A stretch of 64,000 nt of DNA from Lithodes maja (taxonomy: Eukaryota > Arthropoda > Malacostraca > Decapoda > Lithodidae), in NCBI GenBank assembly GCA_037953745.1, contig JBAKBP010007682.1, positions 33,512 to 97,511 on the forward strand, written 5' to 3'. Below, in pieces: positions 21,492-33,500 of the stretch (its first letter is position 1; each line of letters opens with the position of its first letter). Both the position numbers and the translations under genes were made by a program. Under the pieces are notes generated by a model. That model was not told the origin of the DNA. It ran no database searches and saw only the letters and a list, made by a program, of their open reading frames with translations.

Positions 21492-23358
21492 TGTTACGAC
21501 CTGGCACTCGGGTACACCAGGGCTCTCAAACAGGACTCGAGTACGGCTCGCTGCCACAACGGAAACACACGATCCCAAACCCTGAGTACTGCCAGCCGAA
21601 CAAAAAACACCAATACCCTCCAGAGTTCGATCTGCTATAACGGGGTATATAAGAACTCGGTACTAGTGTTCCACAACAGACTAATAAAGAGATAGGAATT
21701 ATCTAGTCTGGTCAACAATCAAACAAAGAAGTAAGAAACAACAACACCAAAGAATAGTGTTGGCCGAAGCCGAAGTAATCCACCCTTGACTAAGAACTTA
21801 AGAAGTCCTCCACCCTCTACTTCGGATCGGCACTATTACGTTACGTTAATCAATAGTCCTTAAGCATCGAGCAAGGAATCTTCTGATAAAGTTAGATGCT
21901 TCTCGGATGCTCATAAGAAGTACGTATCGGATTTTGAACAGCTATCCAAATAAGCAACACACTGACAATTAATTATCATTAAAGGTTTAAATTGACATAA
22001 GAAGAATTATAAGAATATGCAATAGTAAATGGCAAACATTAAAAAGAAGTACTCCGCCAATGCACCGGCAATAGCCTACTCGGATTGTGCTCGTGGGCCA
22101 CTAATCTCTAAAGTAGCTAAGCGTGCAACACATGAAATCAATAGTGCTTAAACAATAGTATACATAAGGTAAGCTTCAATACTATTCTGTATCTGCTGAT
22201 CGAGCAAAGTCTAACTGGGATATAGTAGGCTAGGAAACAATGGCTGAGCAAGCGGCTCGTAGCCTAGCGAGGTCCTTAAGGCTGTGCGGCCAAATTACGT
22301 TAATTGACGGGATGCTCTCTTGAGAGATCCAGATCGCTAGTATCTGGTTCTCTCCTGGCGATCCTCTCAAAGTCAAAGCAACCGAGTTAGCACAGTGTTG
22401 GGTGGCAGAGGCAAAAGCCCTCACTCGCAACACAGTGCTAAACTCACAAGGTACACAGTCAGAAAGACCACCTAGGCTTCCCACGTCTCCGTTGCGATTG
22501 TACAGGTTCAACAAAACCTAGTACACATCGGGAATCACAACACCAGTAGCCTTATCCCAGTCTAGCATTACCTAGACCAGCAGAAAACAGGATCAATAAT
22601 AATAATACACAGGGAAATGCATATACGAGTGCAACAAACATTAATCAATCCTAGTCTAAATTATCCCTTCCAAAATAGGCTATCTACAAGGCATATATCT
22701 CGTGAGAACTCAAGCGATAATACGTTGGCTGACTAACTCTGCACCAACGGGACCATTGAAGTTAAAATGGGTATTTGAAAAGAGGAGATAGAATGTACGG
22801 TAGTAGAGAAAGTTCACATCAGTCAGAAGAATATATATAGTAGCAAGGGAAATGAGAAGTCGCTCTGCCTAATGAGTTCTGAAGAAAATGTGGCGAGACT
22901 TCCCTTTTTATACTCGGCCCTCTAGTGAGCATATCGTAAACAACTAAGGACCGCCCACTGAAAATCATTACGTAACTTATCTCTCTCAATCTGGGATAGA
23001 CAAAGGCTTTCCCACGCACTGAGGGGGAGGAGGGAGGAGGGGAGTGCTAGTGAGTTAGGCCCACCTCCCGCATGGCGCACTCACCGACCCCCCCGTTACG
23101 TAATCTCTCTCTCTCTCCTCTCATCATTACAAATAAGTTTCACACACAATACTTATAACTAATGATATAAAATAGAACTCGTTGACTCAGATGAAAACAA
23201 AATACATATTCATAATACTTATAGTACAACGGCTCACATGAACTAAGTTAGAAAACTCTACATAGACTCCAGCCAAAGTTCCTGCCCTGACGATCCTAGC
23301 GAGAGTGGGGCATGACTAGGCGTTCTGTACAGCATGCTCACACTCGACATGCATCACA
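21492..23358 (-). mobile_element. putative long LTR of a Gypsy-type element
   Basis: On the minus strand it would begin TGTGATGC (23358) right after a purine tract GGGGGAGG (23366-23359) and end GGTCGTAACA (21492), i.e. TG..CA with an upstream polypurine tract. The length, 1,867 bases, is long for an LTR. No second copy is in the window, so the boundaries rest on these motifs only. It lies downstream of the degenerate Gypsy ORF in the same orientation. Confidence 0.45.
22902..22913 (-). promoter_or_regulatory. candidate TATA box in the putative LTR
   Basis: GTATAAAAAGGG on the minus strand, a strong TATA match inside the putative LTR, in the sense needed to transcribe the element. Confidence 0.4.
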
Positions 23359-23847
23359 CCTCCCCCAAGATTTTACTTGCTCAACCCTGAGCTAAAATCT
23401 GACACACACAGAACCCTATCAAGCCCCTCACACCCAGCGACCGCATGGCACTAAAACAAAGCTGAGTTTATCACTAAAACACATCTTATTATTAAAAAAA
23501 AAATTCACATTTTATAACTCCTCCCAACAATAGCAAAAGACACAATATCATGCTCCCAGAGCGAGCTTACAGCAGCTCAGCCGTTTGATAGTTCGTGGAC
23601 TACTCAAACTCAATAGGCTATGACAAACTTATACAATTATCTATATCAAAAGAAAGAGTTTTTTTTTATGATTTTTATATTTTAATATGTTTTTCCCGGC
23701 TGCACTATAAGGGCAGCCTATTTTTTTCTATACCAAACGCTCAACTCCTGCTTTACGACCCAATACGCTGGGCTACAACCGCGAGCCAACAAGCACCAAG
23801 CGCAAAATACTATTCAAACTAAAGCAGGAGGCTACCCGTGTGTCAAT

Positions 23848-26022
23848 CTACCCAGGATCATATACCCTTGAACGACCATCTGCAACCACGTTGTCACAAC
23901 CGGCAATATGGCGTATGTCCAGGTTATATACCAATAACCTTAGTGACCACCTGGTCAGCCTCATATTCCGATTGTGAAACTGGTCCAAGATCTTGAGAGG
24001 GTGATGATCTGGGTAAACTACAACGACCGGACCATAGGCTGGAACATAGACCTCGAAATGCCCCAGCGCAAGCACAACCGCCAGCAGCTCCTCCTCGACA
24101 ACAGAGCAGCTCCCCTGGGCCGAATTGTACTTCTCCGAGCAGAAACTAACAGGATGCTCCAGCCCATCATCGTCCTTTTCAATTTCATTCATCAGGTTCT
24201 GAAACGTTGCTAGTGCATTCTTAAGTCCGTCAGGCATAACATTGCACTGGTAGGTACTCCCGTCCACAACATCCAGCTCTGCTTGCACCATAGGCTGTCG
24301 AGCAGGATTTATACGGTAGGGAATTAAACTGAGCCTTGCACTATCTCCAGCCTGCATGTCGGATTCTACCCCGTACATCAGGCCTGGAGAAGCAACAAAC
24401 ATGCGAAAGTACTGCCATAGCCTAGTAAACAACTGCCTTGCACTGTCTCCACGAACAACATGCCTAGTGCCCTCCCACAACCCAGCCGAGACCGCAGCTT
24501 CTAACCTGTAGTCTCCCTCCTTCTCCACCTTCGTCCCTAGAACAGCCAGGTCATGAGAGGGACAATCAGTACCACCTGTGCAGTCACTCCCATAGTTCAT
24601 TATTGCTAAGGCTTCCCCGCCGATACCGTACATGCGTACCCCCGCATTCCTTGTGACGACATCTGCCTGCTCAGCATCACCGCTTTTAGAGACATGGCCA
24701 GATACAGTCGGTCTATGGTAGGGCTGTTGCATTAGACTAGAGCAGCATTGGGAGGCTATGTGACGACCGGGCACATCCACTCCACAGCCAACCTCACCAA
24801 TCTGCTCAATGTCCTCCTTTTGACCACCACCCTTGGCAGCCAGGGGTCGACCCTGACCTGGCAACCATGCCAAAGCCTCGTCGCCCACCTTGAACCACCG
24901 AAACAACGAGGCTAACGGTCTTTCAACATTCACGTGACCTGCCCGCGGAACATCTTGCACCGCCCGAGTTGTGAGACTCAGGGGCTCGGCACGACCAGTG
25001 GGGTATGAACCGAGCTGGTGCTGGAGTGCTGCACACTGCTGCTCAGGCAGGTGCTCTAGCGCTTCCACAGCCACCAGACTTGTGTCCCCCGCCCACTGTT
25101 CCGCCGAGACATGACAATCCCTATTCTCCTCCACCTGTGCCCTACTGCCCCCCTCTCCTTCTCCACCTTGGCCGCGGCAGACCAACGCAGGGACAGTAGG
25201 CTGCTCAGGTGGTTGCCTCACAAACTCCTCCAACAGGTTCACATGACATGCTTCCCCGTCCTCGTGTTTGATCTCGACAGCACCATTACCACACTTCTGA
25301 ACTTCCGGATCCTCCAACTGCAGTTTACAAATATCTGAGGGAACCAACCTGTCTAGATGCTTCCGAAGCAACCCAAGTCCTCCCCCAATATCAAACTGAG
25401 CAACCCTTTTTTCTCTCCGTGTGTAACGTTGCTGCCTCGGAGTCTCTTCCTGCCCTACCTCCTCACTAGCTGTGACAGGTCCTGGGGCCTCTCCAGACTC
25501 TAACATAGGTGCCAATACTGAATCACCCGGGAGAGCCGCCGAGTCAAAACTCTTAAAACCAACTCCAGCTTTAGCCTCCTCCTGTTGATCGTTCCTCCGC
25601 TGGTCTGAAGACGGAGGACTAGGCTGTGACACTTTAGCTGCCCGAGCTCGGGTGACAACACACGCCATGGGTTGTGTCTGGCACCGCTCGACCCACTCTT
25701 GCTCTTCCCTACTCACGTCGGCCGACCTCTCGGCAACGACTAAGGGTAGAACCTCAGAAGCGGGCATTGCAAAGTCGTTGCCGAGAAGAAGGTCGACGCC
25801 CTCCACTGGCAGTTTCTCCACAATCCCGACATCCAATTCACGTGCCACACCATCCACCTCCAACTCCAACCGCACCAGCGGGTATGACCGAGTTGCATTA
25901 ATACCCTGCACCACTACCACCCGAGCCGCGTTTATAGGGTAGCCAGTCAAGTTGTTCATCAGAGTCTGGGAAGCACCTGTATCAAGCAAGACCATTAGTT
26001 TAGCGATTTTAAGAACTTTCAC
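23848..26022 (-). pseudogene. degenerate Gypsy-type polyprotein: protease to RNase H, RT core lost
   Basis: A 724-codon open frame with recognisable pieces in this order. Residues 10-110 are a retropepsin (VLLDTGASQT; VDLLLGNDFA). Around 265 is HVNLLEEF, a post-integrase style segment. Around 365-395 is VGDEALAWLPGQGRPL, also normally found after integrase. Around 565 is LIPYRINPARQPMV (start of RT), and around 595 NVMPDGLKNALATFQ (RT block 4). Finally there is a well-kept RNase H (HPVSFCSEKYN..YPDHHPLKIL..IRHIAGCDNVVADGRS). The integrase catalytic region and the RT Asp-Asp box are missing. Deletions and at least one duplication appear to have kept the frame open. The N-terminal MKVLKIAKLM is read from the adjoining MITE-A, not from the element. 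No activity expected. Confidence 0.7.
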
Positions 26023-26224
26023 CCCATATTAAGACCTTTCGTGCCATTCAGGTGTCGATTTTATCCTGGCGAGCGACAGCGAGCCTGTAATTTAAGAGGA
26101 ACCGGCCTTCGGCCGGGAAATTTTTCTACCGAAAAATGTACAAATTTATCTTGAAAGGGACTCAAGGGGGTGTAATTTTAAGCTTGATGGAGGTCTAGGG
26201 AACAAACTAAATACCTCCCCTTAA
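25989..26224 (-). mobile_element. MITE-A partial copy
   Basis: Contains ATTAGTTTAGCGATTTTAAG through GGCCTTCGGCC hairpin to CTCCCCTTAA. The proximal third is missing where it joins the Gypsy protease coding. Confidence 0.8.
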
Positions 26225-26298
26225 TAGAAGTCTGCTTAGAAAAGACTTTAGGTAATAGTGCTGTAGCCAAGGGATATCAGTATAAACTAGAGGGGCAC

Positions 26299-26446
26299 TT
26301 GGGAGAGTACAAAGGAAATCAAGCAACAACAGATATAGTGACCCTTCTAGGCTGTTTGTCCTCCAAAACACTGAGGATCAAGTGTCCAAACAGTGGTTTA
26401 GAATGGGTAAGGGAACATTGGAAAGGGAATTACTGCCCTGGAACTA
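26299..26446 (+). repeat. interspersed repeat G, copy 1
   Basis: About 145 bases with AAGCAACAACAG, TGTTTGTCCTCCAAAACACT and GTGTCCAAACAGTGGTTTAGA. The reverse complement recurs at 56455-56600. Readable as a short peptide in both places but with no known domain. Confidence 0.6.
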
Positions 26447-26488
26447 AGAGCGCATACCTCCTCCTATGCTGGCGGAGGTATGCGCTCT
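26447..26488. repeat. perfect 15-bp hairpin
   Basis: AGAGCGCATACCTCC at 26447-26461 is exactly complementary to 26474-26488, with a 12-base loop. It lies at the end of repeat G. Could be a transcript stem or a transposon end. Confidence 0.7.
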
Positions 26489-26768
26489 ACCGATCGCTTC
26501 ATAATTCTAATCAATTTTTCCTTGGCGCATATCCTATCTGCCCACTAAATTTTATAATCATCGGTTCATAACTTTTCGTTATATCTTGCTTACAGACAAA
26601 AAACGGAGGCAAATATGTAGCCTCCGTCCAACTTCATTGGCGAAGGTAATAAAAAGGAGGATAACTTTGAGCCGTTTTGTTATGATCAATAAGTTCACTT
26701 ATAATTATGTTTGCAGTCATCATCAGCTACATATTGAAATTCCCATGACTACCATGTTATGTTAGCAC

Positions 26769-26985
26769 TAAAGCCGGTATCACACGAGAGCTTTTATAGT
26801 CAACATTCGATGATAAAAAAAAATCTGGCAACATTTCTAGACTATTTTGCACTGGTATCGGAAACTAGACTGATGGTAGATGAAATTAGGGAACCGAAGT
26901 ATCTTATATGTTGACCACGTAAGCTGCCAGACCAGTGTTGAGGATAAATGTTGAGTGAAAAAGCGCTCGTGTGATACCGGCTTAA
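26769..26985. mobile_element. MITE-E copy 1
   Basis: Ends in inverted repeats TAAAGCCGGTATCACACGAG and CTCGTGTGATACCGGCTTAA (20 bases, near-perfect). Related to 51197-51399 and, less closely, 27359-27576. Confidence 0.8.
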
Positions 26986-27044
26986 CTGTAGTCATCTGTA
27001 CTGTGTATTACAGCCTTGTACTGTATAATCACAATTAATCTGGA

Positions 27045-27230
27045 TATTTTTGTTTTGTTTTTTGTATGTGATTGAGGGAGGCAAAAGGCAGAATTGCCTA
27101 TAGCGAGTGCCTCCCCCATAGTTGAAAGAGTGACAGGGCCAAAATCAAGGGACGATCGAGCCAAAATGCCTGGACACACGGAGTTTGAAGCAATTTAAGT
27201 CATAGGAAGAGGGAAAGACTGATTCTGGGA
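27045..27230 (-). mobile_element. LINE-A 3' scrap (5'-truncated)
   Basis: On the minus strand this matches the last 110 coding bases and the 3' UTR of LINE-A copy 1 (CCTCCCTCAATCACATA), ending in an A-rich tail at 27045-27062. Confidence 0.85.
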
Positions 27231-27358
27231 TATGCTGTATTGTGCCTCTTCTAAGTGTTGAGTTTTGTTGATATCCACAATCGTAGCTCTGGCACTATCA
27301 AAGGGTTAACTGTTCCCAATAAATTGTTGTAGTGTTGCAGCTGTACCGTGCACAAATA

Positions 27359-27576
27359 ATAAGCCGGTGTCACACATGAACTTTTTACCAGCAATAGTTT
27401 GGAGCAATTCTCGTCTGGATTAAGAATTAAGATTTTAATAGTCTTAAGCCACTAAACATATTCTAATTTCAATCAAGTTCCCGATAACAATAAAAAAAAA
27501 AAAACACAAAATATTGCGAGAACAAAATTGCACGTCGAAAATTGTCAGATAAAGCGTTCGTCTGACATTGCCTTAA
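27359..27576. mobile_element. diverged MITE-E copy
   Basis: Begins ATAAGCCGGTGTCACACATGA and ends GTTCGTCTGACATTGCCTTAA, a degraded version of the MITE-E ends. Its right TTAA (27573-27576) is also the left TTAA of MITE-B. Confidence 0.5.
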
Positions 27577-27953
27577 GGGGGGTGACCTGCTTTTTGTTAT
27601 TTCTGTCCTTTTCTCTCTTTCTCTGGCTTGTATCCATTCGGCCCCAATCAGCCAACTATTTTAAGACGTTTATCCCCATCTAGGTGTCGATTTCTTCCTG
27701 GCGAGCGATAGCGAGCCAGCATTATATGAAGAAATCCGGCTTCGCCGGAGACATTCTTCTATCGAAAAATGTACAAATTTGGCCTGCTGTCAAACAAAAA
27801 TATAAAATATGCTGGCTCGCTATCGCTCACCAGTAAAAAATTGACGCCTGGATGGGGATAAACGTCTTAAAACAGTAGGCTGAATGGGGCCAAATGGATA
27901 CAAGCCAGAGAAAGATAGAAAAGGACAGAACCAAAACAGGTCACCACCCTTGA
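27573..27953. mobile_element. MITE-B, complete foldback copy
   Basis: Starts TTAAGGGGGGTGACCTG and ends CAGGTCACCACCCTTGAGG. About 150 bases at each side are reverse complements, around a GGCTTCGCCGG hairpin. Its right half is inside the large inverted duplication. Confidence 0.8.
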
Positions 27954-28315
27954 GGTCATTGTTTTCATCTTGGCACTGGCAGTTTAGAGCTTGGTATCTG
28001 TTGGTATATTATCGTCATTAAAAAGCTTAATTTGCTTTTGTTTGTTATTATTCCTTTATTTCTTCATCTTCACCATCATTATCTTCATCACTTCCAAGAA
28101 TCAAAAGATTCTTGGGTTTAGCATGGATGAATGAACTTTGATTGTGTATGTTATATTAGAACAATTGATTCTAGTGTTCACCTTAGACTAAATACCCCTT
28201 ATTGCCTCATCAAATTCCTCTCTATTAAAAAAAAAAAAAAAAAAAAATCACCCCTCCCTCTCCCCCTCAAAAATATAATTTAAAAAAAAAAAAAAATAAA
28301 AAATAAAAAAATAAA

Positions 28316-28316
28316 A

Positions 28317-28376
<60 letters not shown>
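28316..28376. repeat. (AT)n microsatellite, left arm
   Basis: TA alternation with one ACATAT interruption. The right-arm counterpart (47763-47826) has a different length and different interruptions. Confidence 0.95.
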
Positions 28377-28494
28377 TAAATTTATAAATTTTTCGGTGGG
28401 CGGCCACTTCCTCATTTATACGATGTGAGTGTAGGGAGGGAATGTACTGTATAATAGCTAAAAAATGCGTCATCGTATCTTGAACGCATCATAA

Positions 28495-28710
28495 CTATAT
28501 CCTGTTTCTTTCCAACTGACGGTAAAATGCAAAGTTCCCATCAAGATTTTTCAGTTATTTTGAAGATTTTGTTGTGAGATATGGTGCTAAGTGTATAAAC
28601 TTGGTCTTAATATGATGCAGACATAGTAGTTTCATATTTGTCCATTAAGTATCGATAAAATTAGCTGCTAAGGGATTCAATTTACCATCAGATGAAATTA
28701 AACAGAGAAT
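28495..28710. mobile_element. MITE-F copy in left arm
   Basis: Homologous to 1390-1600 (CATATTTTCCATTAAGTATC and GCTAAGGGATTCAATT landmarks) with inverted ends TTTCCAACTGACGGTAAAAT and ATTTACCATCAGATG. The mirror copy is at 47432-47620. Confidence 0.6.
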
Positions 28711-28869
28711 AGTTACCGTCATATAAGCTGGTGTAGTAATATAGGGTTTGGTTTTTACACCATGCCCGTAAGGAGAGTTATGGAGCTCCGATCTTACTTT
28801 CAACCATCTTGACAATTTTACCAACACACATAAACTTTGTTGGATGTTGAAATAGCCCCCCTAATATCT

Positions 28870-28945
28870 GCACCCAGGGTGGGAATCGAACCCGGGACCC
28901 TTGGATTACGAGGCAGACACATTACCACGAGACTAATAAAGGTGC
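28870..28945 (-). tRNA. tRNA-Thr-like sequence, probably a pseudogene or SINE head
   Basis: A 76-base tRNA-sized segment with a 6-bp acceptor pairing (GCACCT/GGGTGC), box A (TTAGTCTCGTGGTAATG) and box B (GGGTTCGATTCCC). The anticodon position reads CGT (Thr) if aligned with tRNA-Thr, but the anticodon stem does not pair and the T stem is short, so a working tRNA is unlikely. Confidence 0.4.
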
Positions 28946-29095
28946 CCCACTTAGCCTGGTAGTCGTGTATTTCCGCATCTTGTTCAGTTTAGGCTAACCT
29001 ATTTTCACTGACTTTACAATAGGCTGCCTAGTTAATGTGTACACAGTATAGTCAAAGGTACAGTTGTCCACACGTCCACCTGGGACAAACATACT

Positions 29096-29101
29096 TTTAT
29101 T
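29096..29101 (-). terminator. polyadenylation signal AATAAA, left kinase
   Basis: AATAAA on the minus strand about 250 bases past the kinase stop codon, conserved in the right arm (47020-47025). Confidence 0.4.
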
Positions 29102-29348
29102 CATGTTATTTTAGCTATGTATGAGTATATAGTGGCCAGCAAAATATACACAGTCTTATACTATCAAAACATAGTTAAAGTCTGTGTATTAGCTGTCCGT
29201 GTCTATACATATTTATAACTAAAATAACAAGAGTAAATCCTATATATAATTGTCGCTGCTTTCGTGTGGGAGACTGAAATAAATTGGTGTGACATACTTC
29301 CAATTTGATGTAGCCTAGACAGAGCAAAGACAAGGGTATTTTATATGA

Positions 29349-30107
29349 TTAATTGTCCCCAAGATAGTTATCAAGGGAAGCCATGACCTGCTGCAGAGAT
29401 GGTCGAGCCTCAACATCTGTATTAATCATGCTATCAAATAAACATGAAATATTCTCATCAAGAATGAACAGTCCAGTTGAATCAATGTACTCCAATGTTT
29501 CCTTCATAGAAAAGCCAAGCGAGTAAACGTCGGAGTGAGGCAGAGCAATGTTTCCACACCAAAGATGAAAGTCGTAGAAAGGAAACAGCTTGTGCCGGTC
29601 AGCATCCTTATTTTTAAAGGTTTCTGGTGCCTCGCCGATATGACAACTTCTGCCCAAGTCAATGAGATAGGCATGAGGTCCATTAACATCTATCAGAACA
29701 TTATCGTCCTTAAAGTCATTATGACTTACACCAGCACGGTGCAGGTCATCCAGTGCTTTGGCTACAGCCCTATAGATCTGTACACAATGTTGCTGAGAGA
29801 CCGGGTTCTCCATCACATCATACAGGTCAGGATAGGGACAGTAAGAGGTCACAAGCATTGGGGCGTCATTGGCTACCAATAACAATTTGGGAACCCCACC
29901 AGCACCATCAGCTTTTTCTAACATGCGAGCTTCCTCCATAAACGTACCCAATTGGGGAAGGCCTCTCTTACCCAATTTCAAACAGGCTAGATCATTCTTA
30001 TAAATCACCAAATACACAACACCGTTGCTTCCTTCCCCGAGCTTCTTAATCTGCTCGGTGTTGGCCTCAATATGAGCGTTTGACACAATTTTAACCTCGT
30101 GGATCAT
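29349..30107 (-). CDS. intronless protein kinase, left copy
   Basis: 252 residues from ATG 30107 (context AAAATGA). A longer reading starts at a non-ATG codon and is disfavoured. Kinase landmarks are all present: glycine loop GEGSNG (24-29), the lysine in CLKL (44), Glu 58/59 for helix C, HND (129-131) in place of HRD, Asn 136, DLG (150-152) in place of DFG, HSDVYSLG (191-198), and Arg 235 near the end. It lacks the HRD arginine, so it is a non-RD type whose activity may not need activation-loop phosphorylation. At 252 residues it is close to a bare catalytic domain. No signal peptide or membrane segment, so cytoplasmic or nuclear. No intron. It differs from the right copy at residue 61 (Arg here, Ser there) and 69 (Ala here, Thr there). 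Substrate unknown; it could be host, virus-derived or carried by a mobile element. Confidence 0.8.
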   Translation of the reverse strand: MIHEVKIVSNAHIEANTEQIKKLGEGSNGVVYLVIYKNDLACLKLGKRGLPQLGTFMEEARMLEKADGAGGVPKLLLVANDAPMLVTSYCPYPDLYDVMENPVSQQHCVQIYRAVAKALDDLHRAGVSHNDFKDDNVLIDVNGPHAYLIDLGRSCHIGEAPETFKNKDADRHKLFPFYDFHLWCGNIALPHSDVYSLGFSMKETLEYIDSTGLFILDENISCLFDSMINTDVEARPSLQQVMASLDNYLGDN

Positions 30108-30560
30108 TTTGAAGTAATAGTTTATCACAGAAACACTACAATGATATAACAAATAAGTTATAATACAGATAAAGTCACTTGAATGCTATAGTGCAGGGAG
30201 AAAATCAATTGCGATGTTACTCTTCTTAAGGTTAGTGAGGTTTTGAACAAGACCTACTGCATCTAATTATATTCCCTCCGTTCAAAATGTAGAGAAGCTT
30301 ATGTTTTTGTCTGACGTTATCTCACTGCTTTTTGGATGAAAAATCAGTATCCACCTAATTATATTAAGGCATTAGCAGTAATCAAATTATCTATAAAGGG
30401 AATTTAATACGCTAAATAAATAAAAATGCAGAGTAAAATCTCGGCATAAATAAATAGTTACCCATAAAAACAATTTTCTATGAATCGTCTGACAAAGAAA
30501 ACTGGTATTAAATGGCTAACAATATTATTTAATACGCATCGTTTTCGCTTTTACGGTTAC
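30108..30560 (-). promoter_or_regulatory. upstream region of kinase, left copy
   Basis: AT-rich sequence conserved with the right arm (45561-46013). It includes a GAATATAATTAG element (TATA-like) about 160 bases before the ATG on the coding strand. The promoter is not otherwise defined. LINE-D lies immediately upstream. Confidence 0.35.
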
Positions 30561-33500
30561 AAATAATAATAATAATAATAATAATATTTATTCAGTTAGC
30601 AATTTACAGAGTTGGTACCACATAGTTTGTTACAAATATGACATGTACCAGCCTTGCATAATTCCAACTAAGGATAGCCCAATAAGGCCGTTAGGCGTAT
30701 TTCCATTGGGGTCCTTGTGGGATTAGGTTAGCTGGGGAAAATGGGGAGGATAAAGAAATAGATACTTTAGTGAAAGTATTTCTAGGGGGTTATTTTAAGA
30801 TACCTTACATCCTATAGTAAATATCAGTAATCCGTAATCAGTAATCATTTCAGTTTGGTTTGTCTATCTCTTATGTCGCATTTAGTAGTAGACATAAGCT
30901 TGGTGCTCCCTTCTCGCAGCTGTCCGGTTCAGGTGTTCCTTCAGGCTACGTCTGAAGGAATACAGTGTTCTCTTTTCACGGACTGACTGGGGTAGGTCGT
31001 TCCAGTCTTTGATGGCGGTGAAGAAGAATGTTTGCTTACCCTGTCCTTGGATTCTCGGGACCTTAAAATTAAACATCCTGTTTCTTGTATTATGTCCACT
31101 CCTCTCATTTGCTTTTACAAAATCATTCTTTAGGTACTCTGGAGCTCTGTCATAGAAAATTTTGAAGGCATTAGTGAGCCTGATTTGTTTGGCCCTGTCA
31201 GCGACATTGAGCATACCTAGTGACTGAAGTTGTTCCTGGCCAACATGTGATCTGGGTCCTAGGTTCAGCATGAACCTAACCATTTTATTTTGAGTGACCT
31301 GAAGTTTGTGCTGTGCTGATTTAGATGATGCAGAGTACCAGGATGACACAGAATAGTCAAAATGACATTGAACAAGCGCTTGGCAGAGGGTCTTTTTGGT
31401 CACCGCGGGCAAGCATCCCACCTGTCTATACAGGTATTTTATACGTGCTCTACACTTACTCAGGATAGATTCCAAAATTGTTTCACCTGACAAACTCGCG
31501 TCCAGTTTTAGTCCGAGATATTTAACTTGTGACACTGTTGTAAAAGGAATATCATTACAGTTGACCGAGAAGCCCACAATGTCTTTCAGTTTGCGTTTTG
31601 TTCCACATAAGATGGCTTCCGTCTTGCCCAGGTGAAGAGATAGTCTATTGTCCACTAGCCATTCACTACATGATTCTAGTTCTTTGGAAAGTGAAGCGGC
31701 AATACTTATTGGGTCTTTTCCTGAAACCAGGAGCACGCTGTCGTCTGCATACAGTAATAATTTACATGAGACGCTCAGTTCCATGTCGTTCACATAACAG
31801 AGAAAGAGTAAGGGACCAAGGATGCTTCCCTGCGGGACCCCACAGTTAATTGGCATAGGATCAGATATATTATCGTCAATTTTGACTCTTTGAGTTCTAC
31901 CACTAAGATAAGATTTAAACCAGTTCACAGATCCTATGCCCATTGCTTGTAGTTTATTACATAGGATATCATGGTCTACTGTGTCAAACGCTTTTTGTAG
32001 ATCAAGAAGAACCATACCGGTGTAGTTACCTTTAGACATTTCTTTACGAATGTGATCCGTTAAGTGGATGAGACAGGAGTCTGTCGAGTACATGCATCTG
32101 AAACCTGATTGAAACTTATAGAATAGATAATTTTGTTTGAGGTAGTGTTCAATTTGGGTGTATACCGCTCTTTCAAGGATTTTAGATACAATACATAATA
32201 TGCTAACTGGTCTGTAGTTACCAACTTCTAGTTTATTTCCTTTCTTGAATAGAGGGGTTACAATAGCTTCCTTCAGTTCAGCAGGTACAGTGTTGGTGTT
32301 AATTGACAAGTTGATGATGTGGGTTAGGGGGCCTGCTATACCAATGGCTCCATCTCGTAGAAATTTGGCAGGAATTTTGTCTGGTCCTGTGCTTTTATGT
32401 ACATTTAGGTTAGACAGCTCGTCAAAAGTGTATTTTGGTGTAACATTTTGCAATCCAAATGTGTTTGGGTGTATGTCTTTATCTCTGTAGAAATTTCGAA
32501 AGGTGGCCGTTGTTGTCGTGTATTTATTGAGAGGTTGAAGTAGGTTCTGTGCAAGTGTGTTTGCTATGGAGGTGAAGAAGGAGTTGAAGTAGGTTGAAAT
32601 TTGTCGTTTATCGTGGCAAATCTGATCATTAATGGTGAGAGCAATATTAGTGTTAGACGAATCCCTTGTCTTGTTGCTGTAGCCTGTTGTTTTTAGGTGC
32701 CTCCATAGTTTCTTTGGGTTATTCTGATATTCCTCTGCCTTATTGTGAAAATAATTAGTTTTCGCTGATTTTATTTTCCTACTTAGTTTATTCCTGGCCC
32801 TGTTGAACTCATGTTTCAGACCTTGATCCTGTCTATGTTTCGCTAGCCTTTTTAACAGATTGTCTCTGTGTTCCAGATGGTGTAGTATGTCATTGTTGAT
32901 CCATGGGTCTGACCTTGCTTTAATTCGTATGTCTTTCAGAGGAGCTATTTCGTCTAGAATGTTTGTGATGATGGTTCTGAAGCCAACCCATGCGTCATTA
33001 ACGTTTGTACTTCCAAACACTGGAGACCAGTCTGTATTCCATAAAATGTCCAGAAATGTTTCTTTATTGTAGTTTCTGAGTGACCTTGTTTTGATAATCT
33101 TGTGATTCTCTAGGGTAATTTTTGTGGTTTTTCGTGTGCAATATGTGACGAAGTGATCACTTATCCCAGTCTGTATAACCCCTGATTGGGATATTTTGTC
33201 CTCTCTGTTACAGTTTATGTGGTCTATTATTGTGGCAGTGTTCTCAGAGATACGTGTGGTGGTTGTGATGAGTTGTTTGTGATTGTGCATTGTCAGTATA
33301 TGCCTATATTCTCGTACAAGCCTATCATTTCGTTGTTTGTAACACAGGTTAAAATCCCCTAGTATGATGGATTCATTCCGAGGGTCTAGCGATGACAACG
33401 TTCGTTCAAATTTGGTCAAGAATTGTGTGTCGTCTGGTGGCCTATAGCATACCCCAATTGTGATGGGTCTTGTCCTCGGCAGGTGTAGATCGATCCACAG

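Noticed and set aside
28870..28945. Functional tRNA gene
   Set aside because: Anticodon stem does not pair and T stem is short.
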